From JAGQYH01 sp041393015 (GTDB taxonomy: Bacteria; Bacteroidota; Bacteroidia; Chitinophagales; JADIYW01), in contig JAWKKV010000006.1 in assembly GCA_041393015.1 (NCBI GenBank), positions 124,001 through 188,000 on the forward strand: a DNA stretch of 64,000 bases. The letters are read 5' to 3'. Under the pieces are notes generated by a model, which was given only the letters and a program-made list of their open reading frames with translations, was not told the origin of the DNA and did not search any database. Of this stretch, positions 54,548-63,372 are shown piece after piece. The position numbers were made by a program, and so were the translations under genes. Each line of letters starts with the position of its first letter. Position 1 is the stretch's first letter.

Positions 54548-54880
54548 TTATGCTAAATCTCTGAACATGGTCATGAATTTCATCATTGACCCTAAGTTAC
54601 TGATCTTAATTTTACCCATCATAACAGCCATTTGCTTGTTAGATCTTCCCAATTCTGCATCTTCATAATCTGCAGCATCTGCTCTAATAACACAATCAGG
54701 TTCTCCTTCTAAGCCTTCAGCTGAAGTACAAACACCATTTTCAACTTTAACAGTAAACTCTCCACCGGTGTCGCCTTCAATGATAAATTGAAAAACACCC
54801 GAATCTCCTCCGGCAGCATCTGCCTTAAATCTTTCTGGTAATGCCAATATTATTTCTTTGGCCGTTTGTGGTACACTCAT
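54548..54880 (-). CDS. SCP2 sterol-binding-domain protein
   Basis: 110 residues, a single SCP2 domain: ILALPERFKADAA, VFQFIIEGDTGGEFTVKVENGVCTSAEG, EPDCVIRADAADY and KQMAVMMGKIKISNLGSMMKFM. SCP2 modules make a hydrophobic tunnel for acyl chains or sterols and often present acyl-CoA to enzymes. It clearly resembles the C-terminal domain of the dehydrogenase fusion at 59475-61016. It precedes the polyprenol-kinase-like gene on its strand. Confidence 0.88.
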   Translation of the reverse strand: MSVPQTAKEIILALPERFKADAAGGDSGVFQFIIEGDTGGEFTVKVENGVCTSAEGLEGEPDCVIRADAADYEDAELGRSNKQMAVMMGKIKISNLGSMMKFMTMFRDLA

Positions 54881-55144
54881 AATGATAATTTTAAACTATT
54901 TATTTAAAGAATGCTGCAATATAAAAAGATTAAAAATAATTTTTCAATCTAACCAAATGTTTGTTTGATAAAAAATGACAACATTCTATTTATCTATCTA
55001 TTATATATATTTATTATACTCAATTATAAATTTTTATGTCAATTTATTTTAAATTTTAAGAAGTCATTCCTATATTCAGACTATATTTTTAATCCTTAGG
55101 ATTTAATTTCTTGATTTAAGTTTTTATCACACTAAAAAGCAAAA

Positions 55145-55969
55145 ATGATTTATACAAAAGAACAAATTACCTCCTTAAATGATCACACATTCGCTTTTAT
55201 AGAAATTGAAGAAAAAGACAATACTCTATATATAACGCTCAATAGACCTGAAAAAAGAAATGCCTTTCATCAGCCCTATTTAAATGAAGTTGCTTATGCG
55301 TTGGCGTATGCACATTATACCAATAGTATTTGGGCGGTTGTCTTTAAAGCCAATGGTCCGGTATTTTGTGCTGGGGCAGATCTAAAAGCTTTTGCGGGAA
55401 TGGAAGTTGACATGGAAGGCTCAACGATTCCAATGCCTAAAGACATGATAATTATTGGCAACGAATTTAAAGGTTTACACAAGCCATGCATTGCTCAAGT
55501 TCATGGTGATGTTTATGCTGGTGGCTTTTTATTGTTGGGAGGTTGCACGCATGTTGTAGCTGCTGAAAATGCCAAATTTGGGCTACCGGAAGTAAAAAGA
55601 GGGATTTGGCCGATGCAAGTAATGGCAAGTTTGATTCCAATTATGAACGCTCGGCAAATGCTTGATCTTTGTATGAGAGCAAAAGTATTATCTGCTAAAG
55701 AAGCTTTAAACTTAGGAATTGCCACTCAAGTAGTTGATTTAAGTGAATTGGAAAGCGCGGTAGAAACTTTAGTAAACGAAATTAAAGAACAATCTCCTTC
55801 AGCCATTAGATTAGGTTTACAAGCTTATGAAGAATTAGCCTCCGTTCCTAAAGAGGAAGAACACAAATATTTACATAAAATGTTAATGCAAGTCTTAACG
55901 TCTAAAGATGCTAAAGAAGGTTTATTGGCCTTTAGAGAAAAAAGAAAAGCTGTTTGGACGGGAGAATAG
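55145..55969 (+). CDS. Enoyl-CoA hydratase/isomerase family protein, atypical
   Basis: 274 residues, crotonase fold. ITLNRPEKRNAFHQPYLNEVAYAL and FCAGADLKAFAG fit the oxyanion motif, and AKFGLPEVKRGIWPMQVMASLIP has the second catalytic Glu. The first Glu site (GGGCE in hydratases) reads AGGFLLLGGC, so it is replaced by Leu; simple water addition is therefore unlikely, and isomerase, hydrolase, lyase or carbon-carbon cleavage chemistry is possible. It is the first gene of the presumed six-gene operon and is preceded by 264 bp of AT-rich intergenic DNA. Confidence 0.85.
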   Translation: MIYTKEQITSLNDHTFAFIEIEEKDNTLYITLNRPEKRNAFHQPYLNEVAYALAYAHYTNSIWAVVFKANGPVFCAGADLKAFAGMEVDMEGSTIPMPKDMIIIGNEFKGLHKPCIAQVHGDVYAGGFLLLGGCTHVVAAENAKFGLPEVKRGIWPMQVMASLIPIMNARQMLDLCMRAKVLSAKEALNLGIATQVVDLSELESAVETLVNEIKEQSPSAIRLGLQAYEELASVPKEEEHKYLHKMLMQVLTSKDAKEGLLAFREKRKAVWTGE

Positions 55970-55973
55970 ACAG

Positions 55974-55994
55974 TTATCAATTATCAATTATCAA
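55974..55994. repeat. 7-bp tandem repeat (TTATCAA, three copies)
   Basis: Three identical head-to-tail TTATCAA units fill the 34-bp spacer between the crotonase gene and atuA. Confidence 0.85.
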
Positions 55995-56003
55995 AATTAA
56001 TGA

Positions 56004-57401
56004 ATGAATTCAGATAAAATAGTGAGAATTGCCGGCACACAAGGCTTTTATGGTGACAGTCCAATGGGTGCTATGGCGATTGTGATGAACCAAGCTGCGG
56101 ATTATCTAATGCATGATAGCTTAGCAGAGTTAACGCTTTCTATCCTACAAAAAGACAAAATGCGAGACCCTTCATTGGGTTATCCAAGAGATATAGAGTT
56201 ACATGCTAAAATACTTTTCCCCGCCACTATAAAATCGGGTATAAAAGTAGTGACTGATTCCGGCGGATTAAATCCTGAAGCAGCGGCTGAAAAAGTAAAA
56301 TCGATCTTGCAAGCCCAAGGAATTACAGGCGCCAAGATTGCCATTGTAACTGGTGATAACAAAATTGATGAACTCAAAGAATTGAAAGAGAAAGGTTTAT
56401 TGTCAAACATGGATTCTGGAGAGGAATTTTCCTTTGATAAAACACCGACTCATGCGAATGTATATATTGGCGCACAAGGCATTAAAGATGCACTTGATCA
56501 AGGTGCTGATATCATTTTAGCAGGCCGAGTGGCTGATCCTTGTTTAATGTTAGGAATTTTGGCACATGAATTTAGTTGGACAATCGAAGGCGATAATTTA
56601 TCGCAAGAGCAATTAGATCTTTTGGCCAGTGGTATTGCTGCCGGACATGTATTAGAATGTGGTGGTCAAGCGTCCGGTGGAAACGCCTATTCGGAATGGC
56701 CTATGGACTATTCTATTCATGATCTTGGTTATCCAATTGCTCATGTTTCTTCTGATGGAAGCACAGTTTTTACAAAATTGGAAAATCAAGGTGGCAAAAT
56801 GTCAAGAAATACGGTTCGTGAACAACTCGTTTATGAAATCCATGATCCAGCGAATTACCTAACGCCAGATGTAACCGTTGACCTCACTCAAATCAAGTTA
56901 GAAGAAATTGAGCCTAATAAAGTGCGATTAACCAATGTAAAAGGCAAACCCAAACCGGAAAAATTGAAAATGACCATTGGTCAAATGGAAGGTTATTTAT
57001 CTGAACAGTTTTTCTTTTTTAGCTGGCCTTATGCTTGGGATAAAATCAAAAAATTTGAAGAAGGGGTAAGAGGTATCTGGAAACGGTTGCCTTATCAAGT
57101 AAAAGACTTTGAATTTCAATATATCGGTGTTGACGCTATTCATAGAAGTGCTGCTCCTTGCCCATCAGATGAAGAGTTAAATAACCGAAATGAACTAGGC
57201 TTGAGAATTGTCATTCGCCACGAGGATCAAAGAACTTCTCAAGCGGCCTTTTCATCTATTATCTGTTTAGGGTTAAATGGGCCTCCAGGTGTAAATGCTA
57301 TGCCGGGTTGGGGCAAACCCAATAGAGTGATGTTGGGCTTATGGCCAACCTTAATTCCTAGAAATTTAGTCAACCCTGTTACAAAAATTATTGAAGTATG
57401 A
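56004..57401 (+). CDS. atuA: AtuA (DUF1446) acyclic-terpene-utilization family protein
   Basis: 465 residues. DUF1446 pattern: RIAGTQGFYGDSPMGAM, RDIELHAKILFPATIKSGIKVVTDSGGLNPEAAAEKVK, ILAGRVADPCLMLGILAHEF, GHVLECGGQASGGNAYSEWP, and a late VDAIHRSAAPCPS. In Pseudomonas, atuA is in the citronellol/geraniol catabolic cluster together with a geranyl-CoA carboxylase; its exact reaction is not established. Its stop overlaps the small AtuA C-terminal gene by 4 bp. No biotin carboxylase or carboxyltransferase gene is seen in this window. Confidence 0.85.
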   Translation: MNSDKIVRIAGTQGFYGDSPMGAMAIVMNQAADYLMHDSLAELTLSILQKDKMRDPSLGYPRDIELHAKILFPATIKSGIKVVTDSGGLNPEAAAEKVKSILQAQGITGAKIAIVTGDNKIDELKELKEKGLLSNMDSGEEFSFDKTPTHANVYIGAQGIKDALDQGADIILAGRVADPCLMLGILAHEFSWTIEGDNLSQEQLDLLASGIAAGHVLECGGQASGGNAYSEWPMDYSIHDLGYPIAHVSSDGSTVFTKLENQGGKMSRNTVREQLVYEIHDPANYLTPDVTVDLTQIKLEEIEPNKVRLTNVKGKPKPEKLKMTIGQMEGYLSEQFFFFSWPYAWDKIKKFEEGVRGIWKRLPYQVKDFEFQYIGVDAIHRSAAPCPSDEELNNRNELGLRIVIRHEDQRTSQAAFSSIICLGLNGPPGVNAMPGWGKPNRVMLGLWPTLIPRNLVNPVTKIIEV

Positions 57402-57712
57402 GCATCGTAAAAATTATAGACATCGCATCGGCTAGGTCGGGTGATAAAAATAACATCTGCAATATTGGTGTAATGGCTAACTCAATAAAAAACTACGAGT
57501 TGCTAAAAAAACATCTCACAGCAGACAAAGTAAAAGCACATTTTGGCGACCTCATCAAAGGGGAAGTGATTCGATACGATTGGGAGGCACTAGAATCATT
57601 GAATTTTGTTTGTCATGAAGCCTTAGACGGCGGTGGTGCCAGATCAAGAAGAATGGATAATTTGGGTAAGAATTTTAGTAGTCATTTGTTGAGAATGGAA
57701 TTGGAAGTATAG
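57398..57712 (+). CDS. AtuA C-terminal domain-like small protein
   Basis: 104 residues. ARSGDKNNICNIGVMA, KVKAHFGDLIKGEVIRYDWEALESLNFVCHEALDGGGARSRRMDNLGKNF match the part often fused to the C-terminus of AtuA/DUF1446 proteins. The separate gene starts with an ATGA overlap to atuA, so the pair most likely forms one complex. The role is unknown beyond the association. Confidence 0.85.
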   Translation: MSIVKIIDIASARSGDKNNICNIGVMANSIKNYELLKKHLTADKVKAHFGDLIKGEVIRYDWEALESLNFVCHEALDGGGARSRRMDNLGKNFSSHLLRMELEV

Positions 57713-57789
57713 TTTTATAAAATTCCAAATCGCAAAAAAACAAATCTCAAATAAAATATGAAATATCAATCTTCTAAAAATATAAATAA

Positions 57790-58140
57790 ATGAGCAAACC
57801 TTACAATTTAGAAGAGAGAACATTTGAGTTTGCAAAAGATGTCAGAATTTTCATTAAGTCTATTTCTAAAACGATTGCCAATATTGAAGATTCGAAACAA
57901 GTGGTTCGATCCTCAGGATCTGTAGGAGCAAATTATATTGAAGCGAATGAATCGTTAAGTAAAAAAGATTTTACGTTTAGAATAAAAATTTGCAGAAAAG
58001 AAGCAAAAGAGTCCACTTATTGGCTTAGATTAATTAGAGATACAAATGAATTAGATAACAATAATGTAGTAGACAAATTAATACAAGAATCTATTGAACT
58101 AAAGAAAATATTTTCAGCTATAATAGAAAAATCAAAGTAA
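57790..58140 (+). CDS. Four-helix-bundle (S23 / 23S rRNA-IVS-type) protein
   Basis: 116 residues, all helical: LEERTFEFAKDVRIFIKS, VRSSGSVGANYIEANESLSKKDFTFRIKICRKEAKESTYWLRL matches the S23/avd-like TIGR02436 family, homopentameric bundles. Related genes in leptospiral 23S rRNA sit inside intervening sequences, and others travel with retroelements or defence modules. Here it lies between the AtuA tail gene and the dehydrogenase and interrupts an otherwise metabolic operon; both flanks (57718-57788, 58141-58225) are low-complexity A/T word repeats. Confidence 0.85.
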   Translation: MSKPYNLEERTFEFAKDVRIFIKSISKTIANIEDSKQVVRSSGSVGANYIEANESLSKKDFTFRIKICRKEAKESTYWLRLIRDTNELDNNNVVDKLIQESIELKKIFSAIIEKSK

Positions 58141-58229
58141 TTAATTTGAAAATTAAATTTTATGGTTTGGTATTTAAAAAATTGGAATTTGAAATTTATT
58201 TGTTATTTGAACTTTGATTTTTGGAAGTT

Positions 58230-59402
58230 ATGAATAAATACTTTTTCACAGAAGAACACGAACTATTTCGACAATCTTTAAGAGCATTCTTAGAGAAAGA
58301 AGCTATTCCATACATTGATCAATGGGAAGAAGACGGTGAAATCCCCAGGCAGCTTTGGAAAAAGTTTGGAGAAATGGGCTATTTCGGTCTAGATCAAAAA
58401 GAGGCATACGGTGGTTTAGATCTCGATTTCTTTTATATGGTTGTTTTTCTGGAAGAAATATCAAAATGTAACAGTGGCGGATTTGGAGCTGCCATAACCG
58501 GTCATCCACTTTTAACTTTATCTCATCTTGCTCACAATGGATCTGACTATCTAAAAGAAAGATATCTGATTCCGGGCATAAAAGGTGAAAAATTTGGCTG
58601 CTTAGCCATTACTGAGCCTCATTCCGGTTCTGATGTTGCCAGCGTTAAAACCAAAGCAGAGGACAAAGGAGATCATTATTTAGTAAATGGAAGTAAGACA
58701 TTTATTACCAATGGTGTGTTAAGTGACTATTTAGTAGTTGTTTGTAAAACCAATCCTGAAGCGGGTTCTGCAGGTATTAGTTTATTAGTGTTAGATAGAG
58801 ACATGCCGGGTATTGAAGCCACCAAATTGAAAAAATTAGGTTGGAAAGCCTCTGATACCGGCCAAATTCATTTTGATAATGTAAAAGTGCCAAAGGAAAA
58901 TTTGATCGGCCAAGAAAATGCTGGTTTCTATTACATCATGCAGCGTTTTGAATTGGAAAGATTGGTATTAGCCATTTCTTCCAATGCCGCTAGTCAAGCC
59001 GCAATGGATTACACTTTAGCTTATATGGCAGAAAGAACAGCATTTGGAAGACCTATTAATAAATTTCAAGTCTTACGACATCGAATGGCTCAATTAGCGG
59101 CAGAAATAGAAATGAACAAAATATTTACCTACCAATGCTGTAGAATGTATGAAGACGATCAATACGAAGTCACCAAAGCAGCCATGTCTAAATTATTGGC
59201 CACCGAATTAGCTGATAAAGTAGCGACGCAATGTTTGCAAGCATTTGGGGGCTATGGTTTTATGGAAGATTATAAAATGGCAAGAATGTTCAGAGATGCC
59301 AGATTGGGAACAATCGGTGGCGGAACATCTGAAATTATGCGAGAAATAATTTCTAAAGACATTGTAGATGGAGTGAATTACTCTTTATTAAAAGGAAATT
59401 AG
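58230..59402 (+). CDS. Acyl-CoA dehydrogenase (IVD/LCAD-type catalytic Glu)
   Basis: 390 residues from ATG 58230 (an in-frame TTG at 58221 is less likely). FAD/ETF-linked alpha,beta-dehydrogenation of an acyl-CoA. FTEEHELFRQSLRAFLEKE N-terminus, FGCLAITEPHSGSD and YLVNGSKTFITNG central sheet, ERTAFGRPINKFQVLRH, and C-terminal FGGYGFMEDY. The position that holds the catalytic Glu in SCAD/MCAD (GTxEIQR loop) reads GGGTSEI, whereas RFELERLVLA has Glu at the isovaleryl/long-chain position. This favours branched or long substrates. Confidence 0.94.
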   Translation: MNKYFFTEEHELFRQSLRAFLEKEAIPYIDQWEEDGEIPRQLWKKFGEMGYFGLDQKEAYGGLDLDFFYMVVFLEEISKCNSGGFGAAITGHPLLTLSHLAHNGSDYLKERYLIPGIKGEKFGCLAITEPHSGSDVASVKTKAEDKGDHYLVNGSKTFITNGVLSDYLVVVCKTNPEAGSAGISLLVLDRDMPGIEATKLKKLGWKASDTGQIHFDNVKVPKENLIGQENAGFYYIMQRFELERLVLAISSNAASQAAMDYTLAYMAERTAFGRPINKFQVLRHRMAQLAAEIEMNKIFTYQCCRMYEDDQYEVTKAAMSKLLATELADKVATQCLQAFGGYGFMEDYKMARMFRDARLGTIGGGTSEIMREIISKDIVDGVNYSLLKGN

Positions 59403-59474
59403 TAATAGATACCGAATAACTGAAACTAAAAAACATTATAGCATTATATCATATCAAAATTAAAGTATTCAAAA

Positions 59475-61016
59475 ATGAAAGATTACTATTTTAACGAAGA
59501 TCATCAAATGTTTAGACAAGGTTTAAAAGCCTTTTTGGATAAAGAAGTAAAACCATTTATTGATGAATGGGAAGCAAATGAAGCCATTCCAAAAGATCTA
59601 TGGAAAAAATTTGGAGACATGGGCTACATGGGCATCAACTTCCCTGAAAAGTATGGCGGAATGGATGCTGATTTCTTTTACTCAGTAGTTTTCTTGGAAG
59701 AAATATCTAAATGTTGGTCGGGTGGATTTTCCATTACTCCTGTAGCCAGTCATTACATGTCTGTTCCTTACATTTTAAAGCATGGAAGTGAGAGACTAAA
59801 GGAAAAATATTTGCCAAAACTAATTGCCGGTGAAGCATTAAGTTGTATAGGTATTAGTGAGCCAGGTTGTGGTTCAGATGCTGCCAACGGACAAACCAAA
59901 GCCATTTTAGATGAAAGTGGTGAATTTTATGTAGTCAACGGAGCTAAAACCTTTATTACCAATTCCTTTTTTGGAGATATTGTAGTAACAGTTGTAAAAA
60001 CTAATCCAGATGCTGGAGTTGGTGGCGTTAGCTTATTAGTAATTGATTTAGATGCAGAAGGCATCAGCAAAAGAAGATTGAAAAAATTAGGTTGGCATTC
60101 TTCGGATACTTGCGAACTAAACTTTGATGATGTAAAAGTTCCTGCAGAAAACTTAATTGGTCAAGAAGGTCAAGGGTTTTATTATTTAATGCAAGGATTG
60201 CAGTTGGAAAGATTATGTGCTGGTGTTATGGGCTATGCCTCATGTGAAGAAGCAGTAAAATATTCATTGCAATATATGTCGGAACGTAAAGCTTTCGGCA
60301 GACCGATCAATAAATTTCAAGTATTAAGACATGGTGTAGCGCAATTATCAAGTGAAATTGAAGCCGTTAAAGCATTGACTTTGCATGCTTGTAGAATTTA
60401 CGATGATGGAAATATTGACGTTAAGCTGTGTTCAATGAGTAAATTATTGGCAACAGAATTGGCTAATAAGTGCATGACAGAGTGCTTACAATTCTTCGGT
60501 GGCTATGGCTTTATGGAAGAATACAAAATGGCTAGAGCGTTTAGAGATGCCAGAGTAGGAACCATTGGCGGTGGAACTTCTGAAATTATGAGAGAAATTC
60601 TTTCCAAAATGATTATTGATGATGTTGGATACAAATCTTCAGGATCAAGTCAGAATGGAAGTGCAAATTCAAATTCAACCGAGACTGCAGCGCCGCTTAC
60701 TGTGGAAGCTATCTTTGGCAAACTACCGGAACGATTTAAGAAAGACAAAGCCGGTGACTTTAAAGCTAATGTGCATTTTGACATTTCAGGAGATAATGGT
60801 GGCCAATATACGGTTCAAATTGGTGATGGAGATTGCAAAGTTATAGAAGGTCATGATGGCGAAAGAGATTGTTTAGTAGAAACAGACGATGAAACTTATA
60901 TCGGTGTGGAAAGCGGTCAGTTAAATGCACAAACTGCTTTTATGACGGGTAAAATCAAAGCAGATAATTTAGGTGTAATGATGCAGTTTAGCGGTTTATT
61001 CAAGCGATTGAATTAA
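59475..61016 (+). CDS. Acyl-CoA dehydrogenase fused to an SCP2 domain
   Basis: 513 residues. Residues 1-~390 form a full acyl-CoA dehydrogenase closely related to the preceding one (CIGISEPGCGSD, VVNGAKTFITNSF, ERKAFGRPINKFQVL, FGGYGFMEEYKMARAFRD, and Glu at GLQLERL rather than in GGGTSEI). A Ser/Asn-rich linker (about 396-412) leads to a C-terminal SCP2 domain (IFGKLPERFKKDKAGDFKAN, MTGKIKADNLGVMMQFSGLF) like the stand-alone one at 54.5 kb. The fused carrier probably holds the acyl-CoA tail. It is 72 bp after the first dehydrogenase and ends the operon with a terminator. Confidence 0.93.
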   Translation: MKDYYFNEDHQMFRQGLKAFLDKEVKPFIDEWEANEAIPKDLWKKFGDMGYMGINFPEKYGGMDADFFYSVVFLEEISKCWSGGFSITPVASHYMSVPYILKHGSERLKEKYLPKLIAGEALSCIGISEPGCGSDAANGQTKAILDESGEFYVVNGAKTFITNSFFGDIVVTVVKTNPDAGVGGVSLLVIDLDAEGISKRRLKKLGWHSSDTCELNFDDVKVPAENLIGQEGQGFYYLMQGLQLERLCAGVMGYASCEEAVKYSLQYMSERKAFGRPINKFQVLRHGVAQLSSEIEAVKALTLHACRIYDDGNIDVKLCSMSKLLATELANKCMTECLQFFGGYGFMEEYKMARAFRDARVGTIGGGTSEIMREILSKMIIDDVGYKSSGSSQNGSANSNSTETAAPLTVEAIFGKLPERFKKDKAGDFKANVHFDISGDNGGQYTVQIGDGDCKVIEGHDGERDCLVETDDETYIGVESGQLNAQTAFMTGKIKADNLGVMMQFSGLFKRLN

Positions 61017-61034
61017 AGCTATTCAAAGCCAAAT

Positions 61035-61074
61035 AAAAAAGCCTTCTTTGGATCCTTCCATCGAAGGCTTTTTT
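61035..61074. terminator. Bidirectional terminator after the dehydrogenase operon
   Basis: AAAAAAGCCTTC / GAAGGCTTTTTT stem with loop TTTGGATCCTTCCATC; A-run on one side and T-run on the other serve both the plus-strand operon and the converging serine-hydrolase gene. Confidence 0.93.
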
Positions 61075-61086
61075 GTTTTCAGATAG

Positions 61087-62199
61087 TTACAATTGATCTG
61101 CAATTTGTCTAAAGATAAACCACCAATTGACTCGTTCTGCTTTTAATGCCTTTTCTCTATCGTTAAACACAACGATGATCAAATTCTTTTTTGGATTGAT
61201 ATAAATGTGTTGCTTGTACAAACCAATCGCCATAAAATCTCCATACTCTTTTAACCCAATATGCCAGCAATAATTGTAATTATAACTACTGCCATTGCTG
61301 GTATCTCTTCTGATCGATTTATTATACCATTCCTCACTTATTATCCTTTCTTCATTCCAAACACCTTCATTTAGATATAGCCTACCAAATTTGGCATAAT
61401 CCAATGCGGTGGCGCCCATGCAGCAAAATGTTTTTTCAAGTTGACTTTTCTCGTCTACACTCCAAATACCGTTGGAGCACATTTCAATAGGTTGCCAAAT
61501 CTTTTCCTCCAAATATTTTGAAGGCGAAACGCCAGTAGCTCTTTGAAGAATTAAGCCCAACAATTCGACATTTAAATTCAAGTAATGCTGCTTAGTGCCA
61601 GGTACCGTTTCAAATTTTATTTTACTCAATGCTTTATAGGCATCTTTTCCATAATAAATAATGGCATCCGTTGAAAGGTTATATTCTATTCCAGAAGTAT
61701 GATTAAGCAAATGTTCAACAGTGAGTTTGTCAGCATTGGGAACATCGGCTATTTCTGGAATAAATTTAATGACTAACTCTTGCTCGCTTTTTATAAAACC
61801 TTCTTCAATCGCAATGCCTATCAATGCAGAAGTAAAAGATTTAGCGACGGAATAAGACGTATGTAAATCGTTTTCATTGATATCATTTCTATAGTATTCA
61901 AACTTTACACTATCATTTTGAATAACCAACATGCTTCTAACTTCATGCGTTTGCGCAAATGAGTCTAGTGGCAAAAAGAAAGGAATATCAGTGGTCCAGT
62001 CACTAATTTTTAATGGAGATGGCGTTGTACTTTCTGATTGTTTGAATTCAAAACATTTATCCCCTGCTTGAATTTCTGCATGATTAAAACGTATGATATC
62101 CTTTTCATCAGGATTACCAAGAAAAATACTTTTAGCCGGTATACAACTAGTTAAACAAAACAGAAAAAGGTAAAAAAAGTAGTAAGTATTTAATTTCAT
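61087..62199 (-). CDS. Lipoprotein serine hydrolase (class C beta-lactamase / DD-peptidase-like)
   Basis: 370 residues. Lipobox FCLTSC at about residue 18. Catalytic SxxK is in SYSVAKSFTSALIG; HLLNHTSGIEYN is the characteristic HxxxHTSG segment, and a Tyr-x-Asn-like region follows (HYLNLNVELLGLILQ). The C-terminal GDFMAIGLYKQHIYINPKKNLIIVVFND matches the H/K-x-G strand region. Such proteins are esterases, D-aminopeptidases or penicillin-binding relatives; true beta-lactamase function is not implied. Periplasm-facing anchored enzyme. Confidence 0.85.
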   Translation of the reverse strand: MKLNTYYFFYLFLFCLTSCIPAKSIFLGNPDEKDIIRFNHAEIQAGDKCFEFKQSESTTPSPLKISDWTTDIPFFLPLDSFAQTHEVRSMLVIQNDSVKFEYYRNDINENDLHTSYSVAKSFTSALIGIAIEEGFIKSEQELVIKFIPEIADVPNADKLTVEHLLNHTSGIEYNLSTDAIIYYGKDAYKALSKIKFETVPGTKQHYLNLNVELLGLILQRATGVSPSKYLEEKIWQPIEMCSNGIWSVDEKSQLEKTFCCMGATALDYAKFGRLYLNEGVWNEERIISEEWYNKSIRRDTSNGSSYNYNYCWHIGLKEYGDFMAIGLYKQHIYINPKKNLIIVVFNDREKALKAERVNWWFIFRQIADQL

Positions 62200-62229
62200 G
62201 AATCAGTAGTTATTATCTCGTTTTGCCGT

Positions 62230-63138
62230 TTATTTAGCAATCAATTTTAGTTGTAATTGTTCCACATAATTTTCAAAAGCTTCATAGGTGTTCAAATCGG
62301 ATTGTTCTTTTTCATTGGAAGAAGTCACATAATATTTAAGGTATGAAGTAGGTTTAGAAATCAACAAATGCTCTTTTTCTGTAATCTTATTACTTTGAAA
62401 ATTGGCTGTATCGTAAAGTAAAGCAACACCAAGATTAAAGACAGCGTGCTTTTCATGAGAATCATAATCTCCCCAAGCAATAACACTTCCATCTGTTGAA
62501 GCGACTATTAATTCATCATGAATAGGTATTCCGGTGGCAAGCTCTAAAGCCGTTCCATTCAACTCTCTTACTTCAATAACAGCATGCCTGGTATCAATTT
62601 GAGTAGTAAGCTTAAACTCTACATCAATTAAACCATCTTTAAAAGGAATAGCATAAGAAGTGATTACAATTTGAGCTAAAGTGTCGTTCAAAATTACTTC
62701 AGCGGTTCTTTTAGCAACCGGACCTAAGTTTTGGAAATCATTGCCATTCCATAGCTTAATACCACCCAAACCCGTTGTTTTTCCGGCTTGATAATTATCA
62801 GAACCAAAGCCTTCTGCTCGTTGTAATTTACTTGGATACCATTTTGTCTTTTTCAATTCTAATCCAGGCTTGAATTTTGAAAATATATCTACGCCTCCAA
62901 AATCATTGAAATACACTCTAAAAGCCACCCATAAATTTTCTATCGCCGGACCATGATGCCCAAGTTTTAGATATAAACTGCCCTTATCTGATGATATAGA
63001 GTCAACGTAATCTCCTGAACTTTTCCAGAATAAACTTGCATCTAAACCCTGTTCATCTGATATTCTGTTTTGGGCAACCATTATGTTACACGTACAAAAA
63101 AAACCTATGGCTAAAACCAAAAGTATATTCCCATTCAT
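62230..63138 (-). CDS. DUF4861 secreted protein
   Basis: 302 residues. Signal peptide (ILLVLAIGFFCTCNIMVA-Q). The body is beta-rich: VAFRVYFNDFGGVDIFSKFKPGLEL, GSDNYQAGKTTGLGGIKLWNG, AVIEVRELNG, TGIPIHDELI and AWGDYDSHEKH. It matches the DUF4861 family, often encoded with polysaccharide lyase/hydrolase genes in Bacteroidota; here no such genes are adjacent. The catalytic status is unknown. The serine hydrolase gene follows 30 bp downstream on the same strand, so the two may be co-transcribed. Confidence 0.8.
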   Translation of the reverse strand: MNGNILLVLAIGFFCTCNIMVAQNRISDEQGLDASLFWKSSGDYVDSISSDKGSLYLKLGHHGPAIENLWVAFRVYFNDFGGVDIFSKFKPGLELKKTKWYPSKLQRAEGFGSDNYQAGKTTGLGGIKLWNGNDFQNLGPVAKRTAEVILNDTLAQIVITSYAIPFKDGLIDVEFKLTTQIDTRHAVIEVRELNGTALELATGIPIHDELIVASTDGSVIAWGDYDSHEKHAVFNLGVALLYDTANFQSNKITEKEHLLISKPTSYLKYYVTSSNEKEQSDLNTYEAFENYVEQLQLKLIAK

Positions 63139-63372
63139 TCCAAAAAATATTTAATAAGTCTAGTTATGGTTTTTATAACAATCATATACATCGTAATAAA
63201 AAACCAAGTTAGCATTATTTAAAAGATGAAGTATGGATCAACTTAAAATAGCACTCATAGTTAAATACTAAGAGTAGAAAATAGATGTTAAAATCTAATT
63301 GAGATAGGACTATTTTTTACCTCAAAAAACTCGTTCCTTTAACTTTCAATTTTCATCTAAAAATTTAGAGAA

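Noticed and set aside
57790..58140. rRNA intervening sequence or retroelement accessory (avd) locus
   Set aside because: No rRNA, reverse transcriptase or variable repeat is nearby.
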